Assembly: GCA_945861575.1 (NCBI GenBank)
Contig: CAMAVD010000027.1
Location: forward strand, 1 to 32,829
DNA from: Akkermansia muciniphila
GTDB lineage: Bacteria > Verrucomicrobiota > Verrucomicrobiia > Limisphaerales > UBA11320
DNA length: 32,829 bases
Reading direction: 5' to 3'
Of the stretch, positions 8,919 to 18,094 are shown one piece after another (position 1 is the stretch's first letter; the number at the start of each line of letters is the position of its first letter). The notes beneath the pieces were generated by a model that was not told the origin of the DNA, did no database searches, and saw only the letters and a program-made list of their open reading frames with translations. Both the position numbers and the translations under genes were made by a program.

Positions 8919-11735
8919 GTGCTGCCCCCTAGTCCCGAAACCAACGCCCCCACGCCCCACTGGCCCCTAAGGCGCCAGCTGGGTTTGGCGCTTGCCGCTG
9001 CGACCCTTCTTGTAAGTGCCCTCGCGGGAGAGCTGGTGCGCTACTCCGAGAAGCGGTATCTGGATAACGATCTTCTCCAGCAGACGCGCCGCATGTTCAG
9101 CACGCTGCCGGCGGCAGCAATCGACGCGATCCTCATCAAAGATCGGCCAGGGATGACCAGTCTTGTCGAAGCCGCAGTCTCCCACGACCCGGATATCATC
9201 TCCTTCTTCATTCGCGACATCCGAGGCACAAATCTGGCCGCTTGGAGACAGACCAATATATCCACGAACGCTGACATCCGGATCTTCGAGGATGATCTCA
9301 AACTGGCCGGGGAGAAGTTCGGGACCATGCATGTTTCCTGGAGTACCAAGGGTCGGGACGCCACCATCACCAAGCATGTAAACTACATGCGGATGCTGGT
9401 CTTTTTCTCCCTGACCATCCTCTCGATCGTTATTCTGGCATGTTTGGAACGCTTCGTCCTTTCCCCGGTGCGGAGTCTGGCGAAGGGCTTGACAGATCCA
9501 GCGGCCGCCGCAGAGGGACGTTCCATGAGCCTCAGAGCCCGAGAGATCGTCCATCTCGAGAAAGCCCTTGAAGACCGGCTACAGAACGAGGAGGCACTCC
9601 GCTTTACGCGCTTTTACATCGATCAGGCGGGAGATCCCACCTTCTGGATTGGGGAGAACGGGGTGTTCTACTACGCGAATGCCGCCGCCATCACCCTCCT
9701 GGGATGCGCGCGCGGTGATTTGAAGCACCACAGGGTCGAGCAGATCTTTCCAGCTTTCAAAAATGATTCGTGGGCGGAGTTCTGGGCGGAGCTGAAGAAC
9801 TCCACAACATTCACGCTGGATTGCCGATGCCGACGGTCTGATGGAACAGAATTCACGGCGGACACAACGATCAACTACATCTCCTTCGGAGAACAGACCT
9901 ACTGCTGCGCGTTTGTGCGAGACGTCACAGAACGCCAACGAGCGGAAGAGGCACTGCAGCAAGCCCATGACGAGCTAGAGGACCGAGTCGCTCAGCGCAC
10001 CAAAGCACTTCAAGAGGAAGTTGCCGAACGGAAAACCGCGGAGTCCGAGGCACAGACCGCGCGCCGGACCGCAGAGGCCGCAAACCAGGCGAAGAGCGAA
10101 TTTCTGGCCACTATCAGCCATGAAATCCGCACCCCGATGAACGCAGTGCTCGGGTTCGCAAGCATCCTGCTTGGCACGCGACTCGACGAAGAGCAGCAGG
10201 ATTTCGTTCAGACCATCCGTAGCTCCGGCGAAAGCCTATTAGCTCTCATCAACGACATCCTCGATTTCTCAAAAATCGAAGCCGGACATCTCCGTTTGGA
10301 GAGTGTACCATTCGATATCGCACGAACCGTGGAGGAGATCGCATCGCTTCTGTCCACTAAGGCTGAGGAAAAAGGGATCGAGCTCGCGGTATCCTGCGAT
10401 CCCGCTCTTCCTGAAGACTGGCTGGGTGACCCGATCCGCCTGCGCCAGATTCTTCTCAACCTTGTTGGCAACGCCTTGAAGTTCACAGAGAAAGGGCACG
10501 TACACATCCATGTGGGCATGCATCAGGAAGGGGACACCCAATCTGTTCGCTTCCAGATCAGTGACACCGGGATCGGCATCGCACCCGAGCATCGCCACTT
10601 GCTCTTCCAAAAGTTCCAGCAGGTTGAATCCGCGCACAACCGCCGCTTTGGCGGAACAGGCTTGGGGTTGGCGATTTGCCGACTCTTGGTCGACGCGATG
10701 GGCGGCAGCGTTACCTGCCAGAGCGAGCTTGGTAAGGGTTCGGTCTTCGAGGTCCAGCTTCCGCTGCGTGGGGGAACCCCGAGCGTCAGCAAGTCTCTTG
10801 GCCCTGAGGGGATGAAGGGTGTTCGAACACTAGTCCTGGATGACGCCTCGATTACCCGCGAGGTTCTTCAAGCTCAGCTCACTGCGTGGGGACTGTCACC
10901 CACCACCGCGACCACCGCGCAGGAGGCCCTCCAGATCCTGCGAAAGGCAGCCGCCGCCGGTGAGCCGTTTGATCTCCTCATGGTAGATCACGGCCTGATG
11001 GACTGCGACGGCGTCGATCTGTCTGCTGCGATCCGGCGAGAGCCAGCGCTTGAAAGCACGGGATTGATCCTGCTGGGAGCCAGCATGCACCGGACAGACA
11101 CAACCCTCTTCCACGCCCGAGGGTTTGCAGCGACACTCCTGAAGCCTGCCGTGCGGCCCCATGCACTGAAGGAAGCGCTGACGAAAGCAATGGAGCAGCG
11201 ACGAGGGATGCGTGAGGCAGCCAATGCAGCCAGGGCCACGAGGCCTCAGTCAGAAGTGTCGCCCCAGGCCGCAAAAAACCCTGACAAAGAGTCTCAACGG
11301 CACACATCTCCCATCAGCACTGGACCCCGGGTCCTGCTGGTCGAGGACAATCTCGTCAATCAGAAGCTCGCAAAGCGCCTGCTGGAGACCATTGGTTGTC
11401 AGATTGTGGTCGCTGGCAATGGACGCGAGGCCGTGGATCGCGCCCTGCTCGAGCCTTTCGACCTAGTCTTCATGGACTGCCAAATGCCGGAGATGGATGG
11501 GTTCGAGGGCACCGGCGCACTCAGAAGATTGGAGAACGAATCCGCGCTCCCCAGGAAAATCGCAGGACGCCTCCCGATTGTTGCTTTAACAGCCAACGCC
11601 ATTCAGGGCGATCGCGAAAAATGCCTCGCGGCAGGCATGGATGACTATCTCAGCAAACCCGTCAGCGCCCAAGACCTGCGAAAAACTCTGGAGAAGTGGC
11701 TGCCCAGATTTTTCGACAACGCGCGGTCCTTCTAG
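8919..11735 (+). CDS. Hybrid sensor histidine kinase (2 TM, HAMP, PAS, HisKA-HATPase, 2 receiver domains)
   Basis: A 938-residue two-component hybrid kinase. Domains in order: TM1 about residues 20-38; a sensor of about 125 residues outside the membrane; TM2 about 160-182; HAMP-like linker; PAS domain about 225-345; coiled coil about 345-395; HisKA with His401 in [11 protein letters not shown]; HATPase with N box ([15 protein letters not shown]), DTGIGIAP and [10 protein letters not shown]; receiver 1 with Asp690 in [10 protein letters not shown]; receiver 2 with Asp853 in [13 protein letters not shown] plus ALTANA and KP. Receiver 1 departs from the usual consensus around the acceptor Asp and may be a weak or regulatory module. 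The GTG start follows the preceding TAA without a gap. There is no HPt domain, so the phosphoryl target lies elsewhere. The ligand is unknown. Confidence 0.95.
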   Translation: MLPPSPETNAPTPHWPLRRQLGLALAAATLLVSALAGELVRYSEKRYLDNDLLQQTRRMFSTLPAAAIDAILIKDRPGMTSLVEAAVSHDPDIISFFIRDIRGTNLAAWRQTNISTNADIRIFEDDLKLAGEKFGTMHVSWSTKGRDATITKHVNYMRMLVFFSLTILSIVILACLERFVLSPVRSLAKGLTDPAAAAEGRSMSLRAREIVHLEKALEDRLQNEEALRFTRFYIDQAGDPTFWIGENGVFYYANAAAITLLGCARGDLKHHRVEQIFPAFKNDSWAEFWAELKNSTTFTLDCRCRRSDGTEFTADTTINYISFGEQTYCCAFVRDVTERQRAEEALQQAHDELEDRVAQRTKALQEEVAERKTAESEAQTARRTAEAANQAKSEFLATISHEIRTPMNAVLGFASILLGTRLDEEQQDFVQTIRSSGESLLALINDILDFSKIEAGHLRLESVPFDIARTVEEIASLLSTKAEEKGIELAVSCDPALPEDWLGDPIRLRQILLNLVGNALKFTEKGHVHIHVGMHQEGDTQSVRFQISDTGIGIAPEHRHLLFQKFQQVESAHNRRFGGTGLGLAICRLLVDAMGGSVTCQSELGKGSVFEVQLPLRGGTPSVSKSLGPEGMKGVRTLVLDDASITREVLQAQLTAWGLSPTTATTAQEALQILRKAAAAGEPFDLLMVDHGLMDCDGVDLSAAIRREPALESTGLILLGASMHRTDTTLFHARGFAATLLKPAVRPHALKEALTKAMEQRRGMREAANAARATRPQSEVSPQAAKNPDKESQRHTSPISTGPRVLLVEDNLVNQKLAKRLLETIGCQIVVAGNGREAVDRALLEPFDLVFMDCQMPEMDGFEGTGALRRLENESALPRKIAGRLPIVALTANAIQGDREKCLAAGMDDYLSKPVSAQDLRKTLEKWLPRFFDNARSF

Positions 11736-12901
11736 CCGCTTCGATTCGCTCGCCAAAGGAGCCAGGCACCGATGCCCTGAAAGAGCAGGTTCGGGATCCA
11801 GACGATCAAATGCGGGTAGAGGTCGGGCCGCGATTCCAGGGACTGGGCGAGAATGAAGAAGCTGTAGTAGACCAGCACGAGGACTAGAGCTATTGCGAAA
11901 CCGACACTTGTCTCCCGTCGATGAGCCCTGATGCCCAGTGGTATTCCCACCAGTGCAAACCCGATACAAGCGAAGGAAAAGGAAACCTGACGGTGCATCT
12001 GCACGCGGATAGGTTCAGTGAGCACATCGCTCGCGACACTCACCTCGCGCAAACGTTGTCGAAGCTCCTCAGGTGTTTTTCGCCCCGAAGGCCCCGCGCC
12101 TCGCAGCGTGGTCTCGATATCCCGCAGCTCAGCGCGCAGTTGTCGGAAACTCATATTGCTCAAACGAGGCTTCTCAGAGAATTCGGAGGGAATCGAGAGC
12201 GGGGGCACCTGTAACTCGCCGAAGGTATGCCAGGCAGGCTCCAGGCCGCTTTCGGTCAGCAACTCGCGACCCTCGAACAAGGTGAGTGTCACCAGTCGAT
12301 TCGTGAGGTCGAAATCCACCCGTGCCTGGCTCGCCCAAAGGTAATTCTTTTTTCGACCCTCGGCGTCCAGCTGGTAGACGCGCACATCCTCCATCCGTGT
12401 CCCCTCAACCTTTCCCGCATAGAGGATGTAGCCAGGAAAATCCTTTATGAAGACTCGTTCCGCAAGCCACTGGTTAATCTGGCTCGTGCCCACCTGATAG
12501 AGGAGCTTCTTGTAGGCAGAGCGGCATTCCGGGGCCAGCTGAAGATTGATCCAAGCGCACAGGCCGGCGCACCCGATGGCCAGAGCCACCAGCGGAGACA
12601 CCAGAGTTACCAAGCTTACCCCACACGCTCGAGCGGCGGTCAACTCTTGATCCGCGCTGAAGCGCCCCATGACAAGCAACATGGCTGTCAAAAGGCCCAT
12701 CGGGAGAGCAAAGACCAGCACGAAAGGAATGAGCAGAGCCGTCGCCTGCCCGACCAGGCCGAAGCCCACCTGCCCATTCACCAGCAGGGCGACAATCTCC
12801 TTGAGCGCCTCACCCAGCAGCAGGATGAAGGTGAACACCAGCACGGTCATCCCGAGAGTAGCCAGCACCTGACGGAGCAGATACCAGTGCAGTGTTTTCA
12901 T
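11732..12901 (-). CDS. LptF/LptG (YjgP/YjgQ) family permease
   Basis: A 389-residue inner-membrane protein of the YjgP/YjgQ family. Together with LptB2 and LptC such subunits extract lipopolysaccharide from the inner membrane for transport to the cell surface. Family layout is clear: WYLLRQVL at the N-terminus, TM helices about residues 13-35, 50-78 and 95-120, a periplasmic beta-jellyroll about 125-270, and three C-terminal helices from about 305 (including [10 protein letters not shown]). ACGVS after the second helix is a typical family motif. The C-terminal features look more LptF-like, but I do not assign F or G. Its stop overlaps the 3' end of the convergent hybrid-kinase gene by 4 bases. 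Confidence 0.9.
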   Translation of the reverse strand: MKTLHWYLLRQVLATLGMTVLVFTFILLLGEALKEIVALLVNGQVGFGLVGQATALLIPFVLVFALPMGLLTAMLLVMGRFSADQELTAARACGVSLVTLVSPLVALAIGCAGLCAWINLQLAPECRSAYKKLLYQVGTSQINQWLAERVFIKDFPGYILYAGKVEGTRMEDVRVYQLDAEGRKKNYLWASQARVDFDLTNRLVTLTLFEGRELLTESGLEPAWHTFGELQVPPLSIPSEFSEKPRLSNMSFRQLRAELRDIETTLRGAGPSGRKTPEELRQRLREVSVASDVLTEPIRVQMHRQVSFSFACIGFALVGIPLGIRAHRRETSVGFAIALVLVLVYYSFFILAQSLESRPDLYPHLIVWIPNLLFQGIGAWLLWRANRSG

Positions 12902-12950
12902 GAAAAACCGAACGCACGGATTGACGATGTCGCCGCGGGCGAAAGAAGAA

Positions 12951-12996
12951 CGCGTCCGCCCCCGGGCGACACCGTCGACCGAGGGCGGAAAACGCG
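12951..12996 (-). terminator. Hairpin between icd and the LptF/G gene
   Basis: CGCGTCCGCCC (12951-12961) pairs with GGGCGGAAAACGCG (12983-12996) with a 3-base bulge, just beyond the icd stop on the minus strand. The stem is strong but there is no T-run, so it could be an mRNA 3'-end stabiliser or attenuator between icd and the downstream permease, not a classical terminator. Confidence 0.35.
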
Positions 12997-13001
12997 CGGA
13001 A

Positions 13002-14357
13002 TCACATGTGGGCGATCATATTGTCGCCAAACTCGGAGCAACGGATTTCCGTGCCCCCTTCCATCAGGCGCGCTAAGTCATAGGTGACACGCTTGCTGGC
13101 CACAGCGCCGTTCAGGCCCTTCAGGATAAGATCTGCTGCCTCCACCCAACCCAGATAGCGGAGCATCATCTCTCCGCTGAGAACCACGGACCCAGGATTC
13201 ACCACATCCTTGTTCGCATACTTGGGAGCCGTCCCATGGGTGGCCTCAAAGATAGCATGGCCGGTGACGTAATTGATGTTGCCGCCAGGAGCGATGCCGA
13301 TGCCACCCACCTGGGCGGCGAGAGCATCGCTGAGGTAATCGCCATTCAGATTCAAGGTGGCAATCACGTCGAAATCGGTCGGACGGGTAAGGACCTGCTG
13401 CAAGGCGATGTCTGCGATGGAGTCCTTGATCAGGACGCGGCCCGCCTGCAAGGCGGCTTTCTGCTCCTCGTTCGCAGCGGCCTCGTCCTTGTCCTTCTTG
13501 GTGCGCTCGTACTGCGCCCAGGTGTAGACCTTGTCCCCAAAGATGCGCTCTGCACCCCCGTAGGCCCAATCCCGGAAGGCGCCCTCGGTGAACTTCATGA
13601 TGTTACCCTTGTGGACGATGGTGACGCTGCGGCGGTTAAAACGCAGAGCGTATTCCACGGCAGCCTTCATGAGACGGATCGTTCCCACAGCGCTCACGGG
13701 CTTGATTCCGAGGCCCACCTCAACCGGCGGGGACCCATGGCCGGCTGCGGCACGATTCATGTACTCCGAAATACGTTCGGGCGTGCCGAAGCGAATCTTG
13801 GCAAAATCCTTGGGGAACTCCTTGGCCAGGAAGTCGAGCAGTTTGGCGGATTCAGGAGAGCCAGCCTTGTACTCAATGCCCGCATAAATATCCTCGGTGT
13901 TTTCGCGGAAAATAACCATGTCGACCTTTTCCGGATGCTTCACAGGCGACGGCACACCCTGGAAGTATTGCACCGGTCGAAGGCACACATAAAGGTCCAG
14001 CATCTGGCGCAAGGCCACGTTGAGGGAACGGATGCCGCCGCCGATGGGTGTGGTCAGGGGGCCCTTGATCCCCACCAAGTATTCATTGAAGGCTGCGACC
14101 GTATCGTCCGGCAGCCAATTATTGAAGCGCTTGAAGCTCTCCTCGCCGGCAAAAACCTCAAACCAGCTGATTTTACGTCGGCCGCCATAGGCCTTCTGAA
14201 CAGCAGCGTCCATGACCCGGACACTGGCGGCCCAAATGTCCGGACCCGTGCCATCCCCCCGGATGAAGGGAATCACAGGATTGTCTGGAACATTCAGTTT
14301 CCCAGCCTCGATCGTAATCTTGCCTCCGGCCGGAGGAGTGACGGTGGTGTAAGCCAT
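13002..14357 (-). CDS. icd: Isocitrate dehydrogenase, NADP-type
   Basis: A TCA-cycle enzyme converting isocitrate to 2-oxoglutarate and CO2. The 451-residue protein has the E. coli Icd-type layout: [12 protein letters not shown] near residue 31, [20 protein letters not shown] with Ser111 at the position of the AceK-phosphorylated serine, [28 protein letters not shown], and [24 protein letters not shown] and the later TYDLARL provide the Lys-Tyr and Tyr/Arg residues that select NADP over NAD in the family. It is somewhat longer than E. coli Icd (416 residues) owing to insertions such as the Lys/Glu-rich stretch near residue 290 ([15 protein letters not shown]). ATG start at 14357. Confidence 0.97.
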   Translation of the reverse strand: MAYTTVTPPAGGKITIEAGKLNVPDNPVIPFIRGDGTGPDIWAASVRVMDAAVQKAYGGRRKISWFEVFAGEESFKRFNNWLPDDTVAAFNEYLVGIKGPLTTPIGGGIRSLNVALRQMLDLYVCLRPVQYFQGVPSPVKHPEKVDMVIFRENTEDIYAGIEYKAGSPESAKLLDFLAKEFPKDFAKIRFGTPERISEYMNRAAAGHGSPPVEVGLGIKPVSAVGTIRLMKAAVEYALRFNRRSVTIVHKGNIMKFTEGAFRDWAYGGAERIFGDKVYTWAQYERTKKDKDEAAANEEQKAALQAGRVLIKDSIADIALQQVLTRPTDFDVIATLNLNGDYLSDALAAQVGGIGIAPGGNINYVTGHAIFEATHGTAPKYANKDVVNPGSVVLSGEMMLRYLGWVEAADLILKGLNGAVASKRVTYDLARLMEGGTEIRCSEFGDNMIAHM

Positions 14358-14632
14358 GAACAGGTATCGTATGCGTTATCGGTCTTTGGCGGTCGTTTCC
14401 CCCTCAACGTCCGGCCTGGGGCCGGGGTGGATGGGAGGGGGTCTCCGCAATCAAGGTTCCTTTCTAGCCAGGAACAAGTCTGTCCGCAAGGCCCAAGCGA
14501 GGGATCCTCTCCTTGGCGCAAAAGGAGGTTGGACAGCGGAAATGGCCAGGCGCACTCTGCGCCCAAGTACTCTGACAACATGGATTTGTTCCTGAACTGC
14601 GAAGCCTGAGAAAACAATCCTCCTCATTTTTT

Positions 14633-16273
14633 ATGCACGACAACGCCATCCATCCCATCATCTACGTGCGTGGCTATGCCATGTCACAAAACGAGATCGA
14701 AGACACCGTGGCCGACCCCTACATGGGTTTCAATATCGGCTCATGCAAAGTGCGCCAGCTCTGGAACGGCACGGTGAAGAAGTATTTCTTCGAGTCGCCG
14801 CTCGTCCGGCTGCTGAAGCAATACGGCTACGACGATGTTTACGAGGACGGCGCGGACCGTGTCGCGGAGCCGCCGGTTCCGGCCGATTCGTCCATGACAA
14901 TGCCCGCCGTGCCGTATCGCAGCATCGTCATCTATCGCTACTACGAGCCGTCGTCCGAGGATTTGGGCACAGGTCAGAAGCCGGACATGAAGCGTTTTGC
15001 CACCGGGCTGGGCCGGTTGATTCTCGATCTGCGCGACCGGATTTATCCAGACGGAGCCGCGACGGTCATCACGCCGGAAGAACAGGCGCTCGGCAAATTG
15101 CCGTACGAGAAGTTCCGGGTTTATCTGGTGGCGCACTCGATGGGCGGCCTGGTGTGCCGGGCGTTTTTGCAGAACCCCGTGTATGGCGATGCCAGGGCGC
15201 GCAAGCTCGTGGACAAGGTGTTCACCTACGCCACGCCGCACAACGGGATTGAAGTGGGGATTCTCGGCAATGTGCCCGGCTGGTTGTCGCTCTACGGCAT
15301 GAACAACTTCAATCGCGATGAAATCGCGTGCGTGCTCGGCCTCACCAAGCAGCAGCGTGACGACGACAACGTGGACATCGTCACGAACTTCGATGCCAGC
15401 CGCGTCTTCAATCTCGTGGGGACAAATCCCGGCGACTACAAGACGGCGGCCGGCCTTTCCAGTTTTGCCGTCGGCGAAGCCAGCGATGGACTGGTTCGGA
15501 TCAAAAACGCGACCACCCGCGGGCGCGATGGCAAGGAGTTGATCCAGTCGCCGCAGGCATTCGTGAATCGCAGTCACTCCGGCTATTTCGGCATCGTGAA
15601 CAGTGAGGAGGGATATCAGAACCTCACCCGGTTTCTCTTTGGCGACGTGCGCGCGGATGGCTATCTCGAAATTGATGAACTCACCCTGCCGCCAGCCGTG
15701 CAAAAGGAATATGAAGCCGGCAAACAAGTGCGCGCGTCGTACTTGTTCGAGGTGTCGGTCAGCATTCGCGGCAAGAGCTGGCAGCTGCACCGCCGGACGG
15801 CGAACGAGAACAGCGCGATCTTCCGTAAATTCGACGATCTGTTCCCCAAGTGGGATGCGAAGAAGAAAGTTTGGAAGCCCGACCGCAGCGCCAGTCCCAT
15901 GCTCTTCAATGTCTTCCTCGACATGGGCCAGAGCCAGACGGGCAAGACGCTGGCGTTTGCCGCCGACCTCTGCGTGCGCGTTCCGGAGTACATCGTCGAT
16001 GGCGTGCTGTTTTTCAAAAATCACTTCGAAGGCGGCTATCTGTTTCGAGACATGGTCATCATCGAGGCCACGCCCCCGGCCGCGGAGAAGGCCACCTGGA
16101 AAATCACCTACCAATACGCCAGCCAGCAAGGCAAGGCACCTGCGTCCGCGACCATTGTCGGGGAGGACGACGAATTGCTGACATTCGACATTCCCGTGGA
16201 ACAACCGAATGCGCCCGGCATCAAGGCGCGGCTGCGCATCGAAACTCGGTTCTGGAACGACTGGCAGGCGTAG
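14633..16273 (+). CDS. Lipase/esterase-like alpha/beta hydrolase with C-terminal beta domain
   Basis: A 546-residue protein whose first about 340 residues form an alpha/beta hydrolase. HPIIYVRGY lies at the usual oxyanion strand, the nucleophile Ser169 is in VAHSMGGLV, followed by YATPHNGIE, and probable acid Asp285 (ASDGLV) and His315 (NRSHSGYFGI). This resembles PGAP1/LipA-type lipases. The remaining about 200 residues (from LEIDELTLPP) are beta-rich and unassigned. There is no signal peptide, so it appears cytoplasmic or is exported by another route. It stands at the left edge of an accessory island, next to decayed genes and attC-like sites, and may be a transferred gene. Substrate unknown. 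Confidence 0.8.
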   Translation: MHDNAIHPIIYVRGYAMSQNEIEDTVADPYMGFNIGSCKVRQLWNGTVKKYFFESPLVRLLKQYGYDDVYEDGADRVAEPPVPADSSMTMPAVPYRSIVIYRYYEPSSEDLGTGQKPDMKRFATGLGRLILDLRDRIYPDGAATVITPEEQALGKLPYEKFRVYLVAHSMGGLVCRAFLQNPVYGDARARKLVDKVFTYATPHNGIEVGILGNVPGWLSLYGMNNFNRDEIACVLGLTKQQRDDDNVDIVTNFDASRVFNLVGTNPGDYKTAAGLSSFAVGEASDGLVRIKNATTRGRDGKELIQSPQAFVNRSHSGYFGIVNSEEGYQNLTRFLFGDVRADGYLEIDELTLPPAVQKEYEAGKQVRASYLFEVSVSIRGKSWQLHRRTANENSAIFRKFDDLFPKWDAKKKVWKPDRSASPMLFNVFLDMGQSQTGKTLAFAADLCVRVPEYIVDGVLFFKNHFEGGYLFRDMVIIEATPPAAEKATWKITYQYASQQGKAPASATIVGEDDELLTFDIPVEQPNAPGIKARLRIETRFWNDWQA

Positions 16274-16320
16274 CGTACCGCCGCACGTGGTGAACACGAC
16301 GGCTCGAAGTCGTCAGTCTG

Positions 16321-16723
16321 GAAGGGGAACAACTGCTCGAACTGGAACTGGCCTATGACGAGATTGCCGCGGAAGGCATCAGCTCAAAGACGTTCACGCA
16401 GATCATCCAGCGCATTGAGCGCGGGGAATGGGACATCCTCATGGGGAACACGCCTACATCGCCGCGAAACTTTTCCGGATCGAGGCGGAACATGCGCCGA
16501 CAGCGCTCGGCCGGAATCCGGAATTGGGGCCCTGCCCCGGCTAGAAAACGCGTCACACCCTCCCCTGTTTTTGGATCATCACGGTTACTCGAAGGTCTCC
16601 GTCCAGGCCATCGAGGCATTGCCGGCCTTCCTCGATGCTGCCGCGCGATCCTGTTTATGTTGTGGTGGAGAAATGACTTGGGACGATTTTGGATTCAAAG
16701 GCGTGCTGCTGCAACGTAACTAA
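16321..16723 (+). pseudogene. Frameshifted coding remnants of unknown genes
   Basis: Three plus-strand frames carry consecutive coding-like pieces. Frame 1 from about 16321 has LLELELAYDEIAAEGISSKT and runs on to GEWDILMG. Frame 3 from 16452 has AYIAAKLFRIEAE and ends in a stop. Frame 2 from about 16562 has FLDHHGYSKVSVQAIEALPA and ends with a Cys pair, CGGEMTWDDFGFKG and stop TAA at 16721-16723. No single frame spans them, as expected for one or two decayed genes. I do not recognise the families. The terminal piece could be the end of a lost cassette gene, since it lies before the first attC-like repeat. Confidence 0.4.
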
Positions 16724-16826
16724 ATCTTCGCCATGTCACGATATTATTATCAGGCTGCGATGGGCCACGACGGGCTTGGCAAGCATCGCGTTATCTGTGG
16801 TGCGGATCGTGATTTGGTTGAGGCAG

Positions 16827-16887
16827 TCCAGGTTTCGTCCGAGTTGGCTCTCGGTCAGCGGGCTGTGGCTCAGTGGGGGCGTTAGGC
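16827..16887 (+). repeat. attC-like site, 3' half (left-most)
   Basis: This 61-base segment is about 87% identical to 19239-19300, including an internal hairpin CCGAG/CTCGG, the block CGGGCTGTGGCTCAG, and a terminal GTTAGGC (16881-16887) that fits GTTRRRY. The matching 5' half is not clear; the nearest candidate is ACGTAAC at 16715-16721, which overlaps the stop of the upstream remnant and imperfectly fits RYYYAAC. It opens the cassette that carries the SnoaL-like lipoprotein. Confidence 0.6.
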
Positions 16888-16933
16888 GGCAGCCAGTATT
16901 GCTCCGTTCATCCAAACAACCGAAAGAAACAAA

Positions 16934-17446
16934 ATGAAAACAGTCACGCTGTTGGCGGCCGCACTGGTCGCGTGGGCTGGCTTGGTTGGTTGCACGACAA
17001 CTCAACCAACCGCGAGCGCAGGGACGGGCGTCGTATTATCCCCTCAGGATGAGGCAGCAGTGCGAGCGACGGTCGCCGAGTTCATCAACATTTGGAATCA
17101 CCCTGACATGAAAGGAATGCACGAGCTGTTTACCGAGGACGCGCTCTGGATTCTCCGTAATGGGAACGTCTGGCGAGGCAAAGGGGAGGTTTACAGATTC
17201 TACGACACGTTTCAGCGGACTCCGGGGAGCCCGTCGAGCGCTGAAAAGATGGAGGTGCGCTCCCTAGCTCCGCAGGTTGCGGTGGCCACGGTGAAAATGA
17301 ATCAGGGGGGGGCGGAGTTTTACACGCGCGATTCATTCGTCATGGCCAAGAGAGGCGGAGCTTGGAAGGTCGTGCATTTACACTCCACGACGATTCATCC
17401 CGATGTTGCCAAGAAGGACCGCCCTGACTTTGGAGTGACGAGATGA
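16934..17446 (+). CDS. Lipoprotein with SnoaL-like/DUF4440 (NTF2 fold) domain, cassette gene
   Basis: A 170-residue protein with a lipoprotein signal: hydrophobic stretch and lipobox LVGC with Cys20. After a linker, residues about 35-160 resemble the SnoaL/DUF4440 group of NTF2-fold proteins (DEAAVRATVAEFINIWNHPD, then LFTEDALWI, a WRGKGEV segment, and GGAWKVVHLHST at the end). Such domains bind small hydrophobic ligands or act as hydrolases or isomerases; the substrate is unknown. The start is ATG 16934, 46 bases after GTTAGGC. The stop ends only 4 bases before the attC-like site at 17451, a spacing typical of integron cassettes. Confidence 0.8.
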   Translation: MKTVTLLAAALVAWAGLVGCTTTQPTASAGTGVVLSPQDEAAVRATVAEFINIWNHPDMKGMHELFTEDALWILRNGNVWRGKGEVYRFYDTFQRTPGSPSSAEKMEVRSLAPQVAVATVKMNQGGAEFYTRDSFVMAKRGGAWKVVHLHSTTIHPDVAKKDRPDFGVTR

Positions 17447-17450
17447 TGCC

Positions 17451-17516
17451 GCCTAACACAGAAGGGTGTAATGCTGCGACGCGAAGCGCAGCCCGCAATT
17501 GCACCCCAGGTTGAAC
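17451..17516 (+). repeat. attC-like site 1
   Basis: It begins with GCCTAAC (17451-17457, fits RYYYAAC) and ends with GTTGAAC (17510-17516, fits GTTRRRY), 66 bases in all. The arms GGGTGTAATGCTGCG (17464-17478) and CGCAGCCCGCAATTGCACCC (17487-17506) pair almost fully, leaving extra unpaired bases on one side only. That asymmetry is the hallmark of folded attC sites. It sits 4 bases after the lipoprotein stop. Confidence 0.7.
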
Positions 17517-17768
17517 AAGCCCGGCGAAGGAGAGGGAGGCGGGGTCGGTCTTGAAGTGGGCCAGGAGGAGTCGCACGTGACGGTAGTAGGCGTGGCGGGT
17601 GCGATTAGCGTCGTAGCGCAGGGCCAGCAGATCGGCGAACTGAGCCATGGAGACGTACGGATGTTTGTAATCGACGGGATTGGCAAACTCACGGGCTGTG
17701 GTGCGATAGCCAAGAAATGGGGTTGAGGTGGAATGGTGAGAGGTGGTAGGGACAGGAGTATGTTTCAT
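17517..17768 (-). pseudogene. Truncated tyrosine recombinase, N-terminal SAM-like domain only
   Basis: From an ATG at 17768 on the minus strand the frame reads FLGYRTTAREFANPVDYKHP, then MAQFADLLALRYDANRTRHA and YYRHVRLLLAHFKTDPASLS. This looks like the core-binding (SAM-like) N-terminal domain of phage-type tyrosine recombinases. Similarity stops near 17530, 15-20 bases from the GTTGAAC end of attC site 1, and the catalytic domain with its Arg, His and Tyr is absent. The open frame continues into the attC and neighbouring gene but without family likeness. The fragment is not IntI-like and runs opposite to the other cassette genes. Family assignment is from recall of the pattern, so moderate. 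Confidence 0.5.
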
Positions 17769-17860
17769 ACACTTCGACCATGGCACGCCCACCGCCAAAA
17801 AGTCCTCGACGAAACCAATCCGGCCAACCCGTCCGCTTTTCACCGCCGTGTAGCGGCTTA

Positions 17861-17991
17861 GTTCAACCAGGTCACTCGATGCAACAGCCGCTAGCTCAGG
17901 GTTTGAAGATCATGAGAGGTTCACTCACCACATCTGAGGCTTCGGCCTCCGCCTGGCCCGGCGGCTGTGCCTCAGTTCTTGGACGTTAGGA
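17861..17991 (+). repeat. attC-like site 2
   Basis: It starts with GTTCAAC (17861-17867, fits RYYYAAC) and ends with GTTAGGA (17985-17991, GTTRRR with an atypical last base). Inside, ACAGCCGC (17884-17891) and GCGGCTGT (17961-17968) form a perfect 8-bp inverted repeat, and the right arm GGCTGTGCCTCAG matches the 3' block of the other sites. Length 131 bases, within the long-attC range. Confidence 0.6.
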
Positions 17992-18017
17992 TTGGGTTCC
18001 TCCCTCAGCCATGACCA

Positions 18018-18087
18018 TCTTAACCTTTAGCAGCCTTGCCGATCGTCACCTCACAGGTCGGGCTGTCTCATTGGGGGGACATTAGCT
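18018..18087 (+). repeat. Decayed attC-like site
   Basis: TCTTAAC (18018-18024) and ATTAGCT (18081-18087) stand where the two ends would be. The right part GGTCGGGCTGTCTCATTGG resembles the 3' block of the other sites, with CAGCC/GGCTG able to pair. Both ends deviate from consensus. If real, the stretch 17992-18087 is an almost empty cassette. Confidence 0.35.
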
Positions 18088-18094
18088 CTGAGAC

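Noticed and set aside
12227-13087. 286-codon plus-strand frame opposite the LptF/G gene
   Set aside because: Gln/His/Arg-rich antisense frame of a clear membrane protein gene.
13236-14609. 457-codon plus-strand frame opposite icd
   Set aside because: Antisense shadow of a certain isocitrate dehydrogenase gene; no recognisable domains.
14741-16297. 518-codon minus-strand frame opposite the hydrolase gene
   Set aside because: The plus-strand hydrolase has a clear GxSxG-type motif and family layout. The antisense product is rich in His, Arg and Ala, as expected of a shadow frame in high-GC DNA.
17517-17768. Integron integrase IntI
   Set aside because: The fragment lacks the catalytic domain and the IntI-specific additional segment, and its N-terminal sequence does not resemble IntI; it is a different tyrosine-recombinase type.
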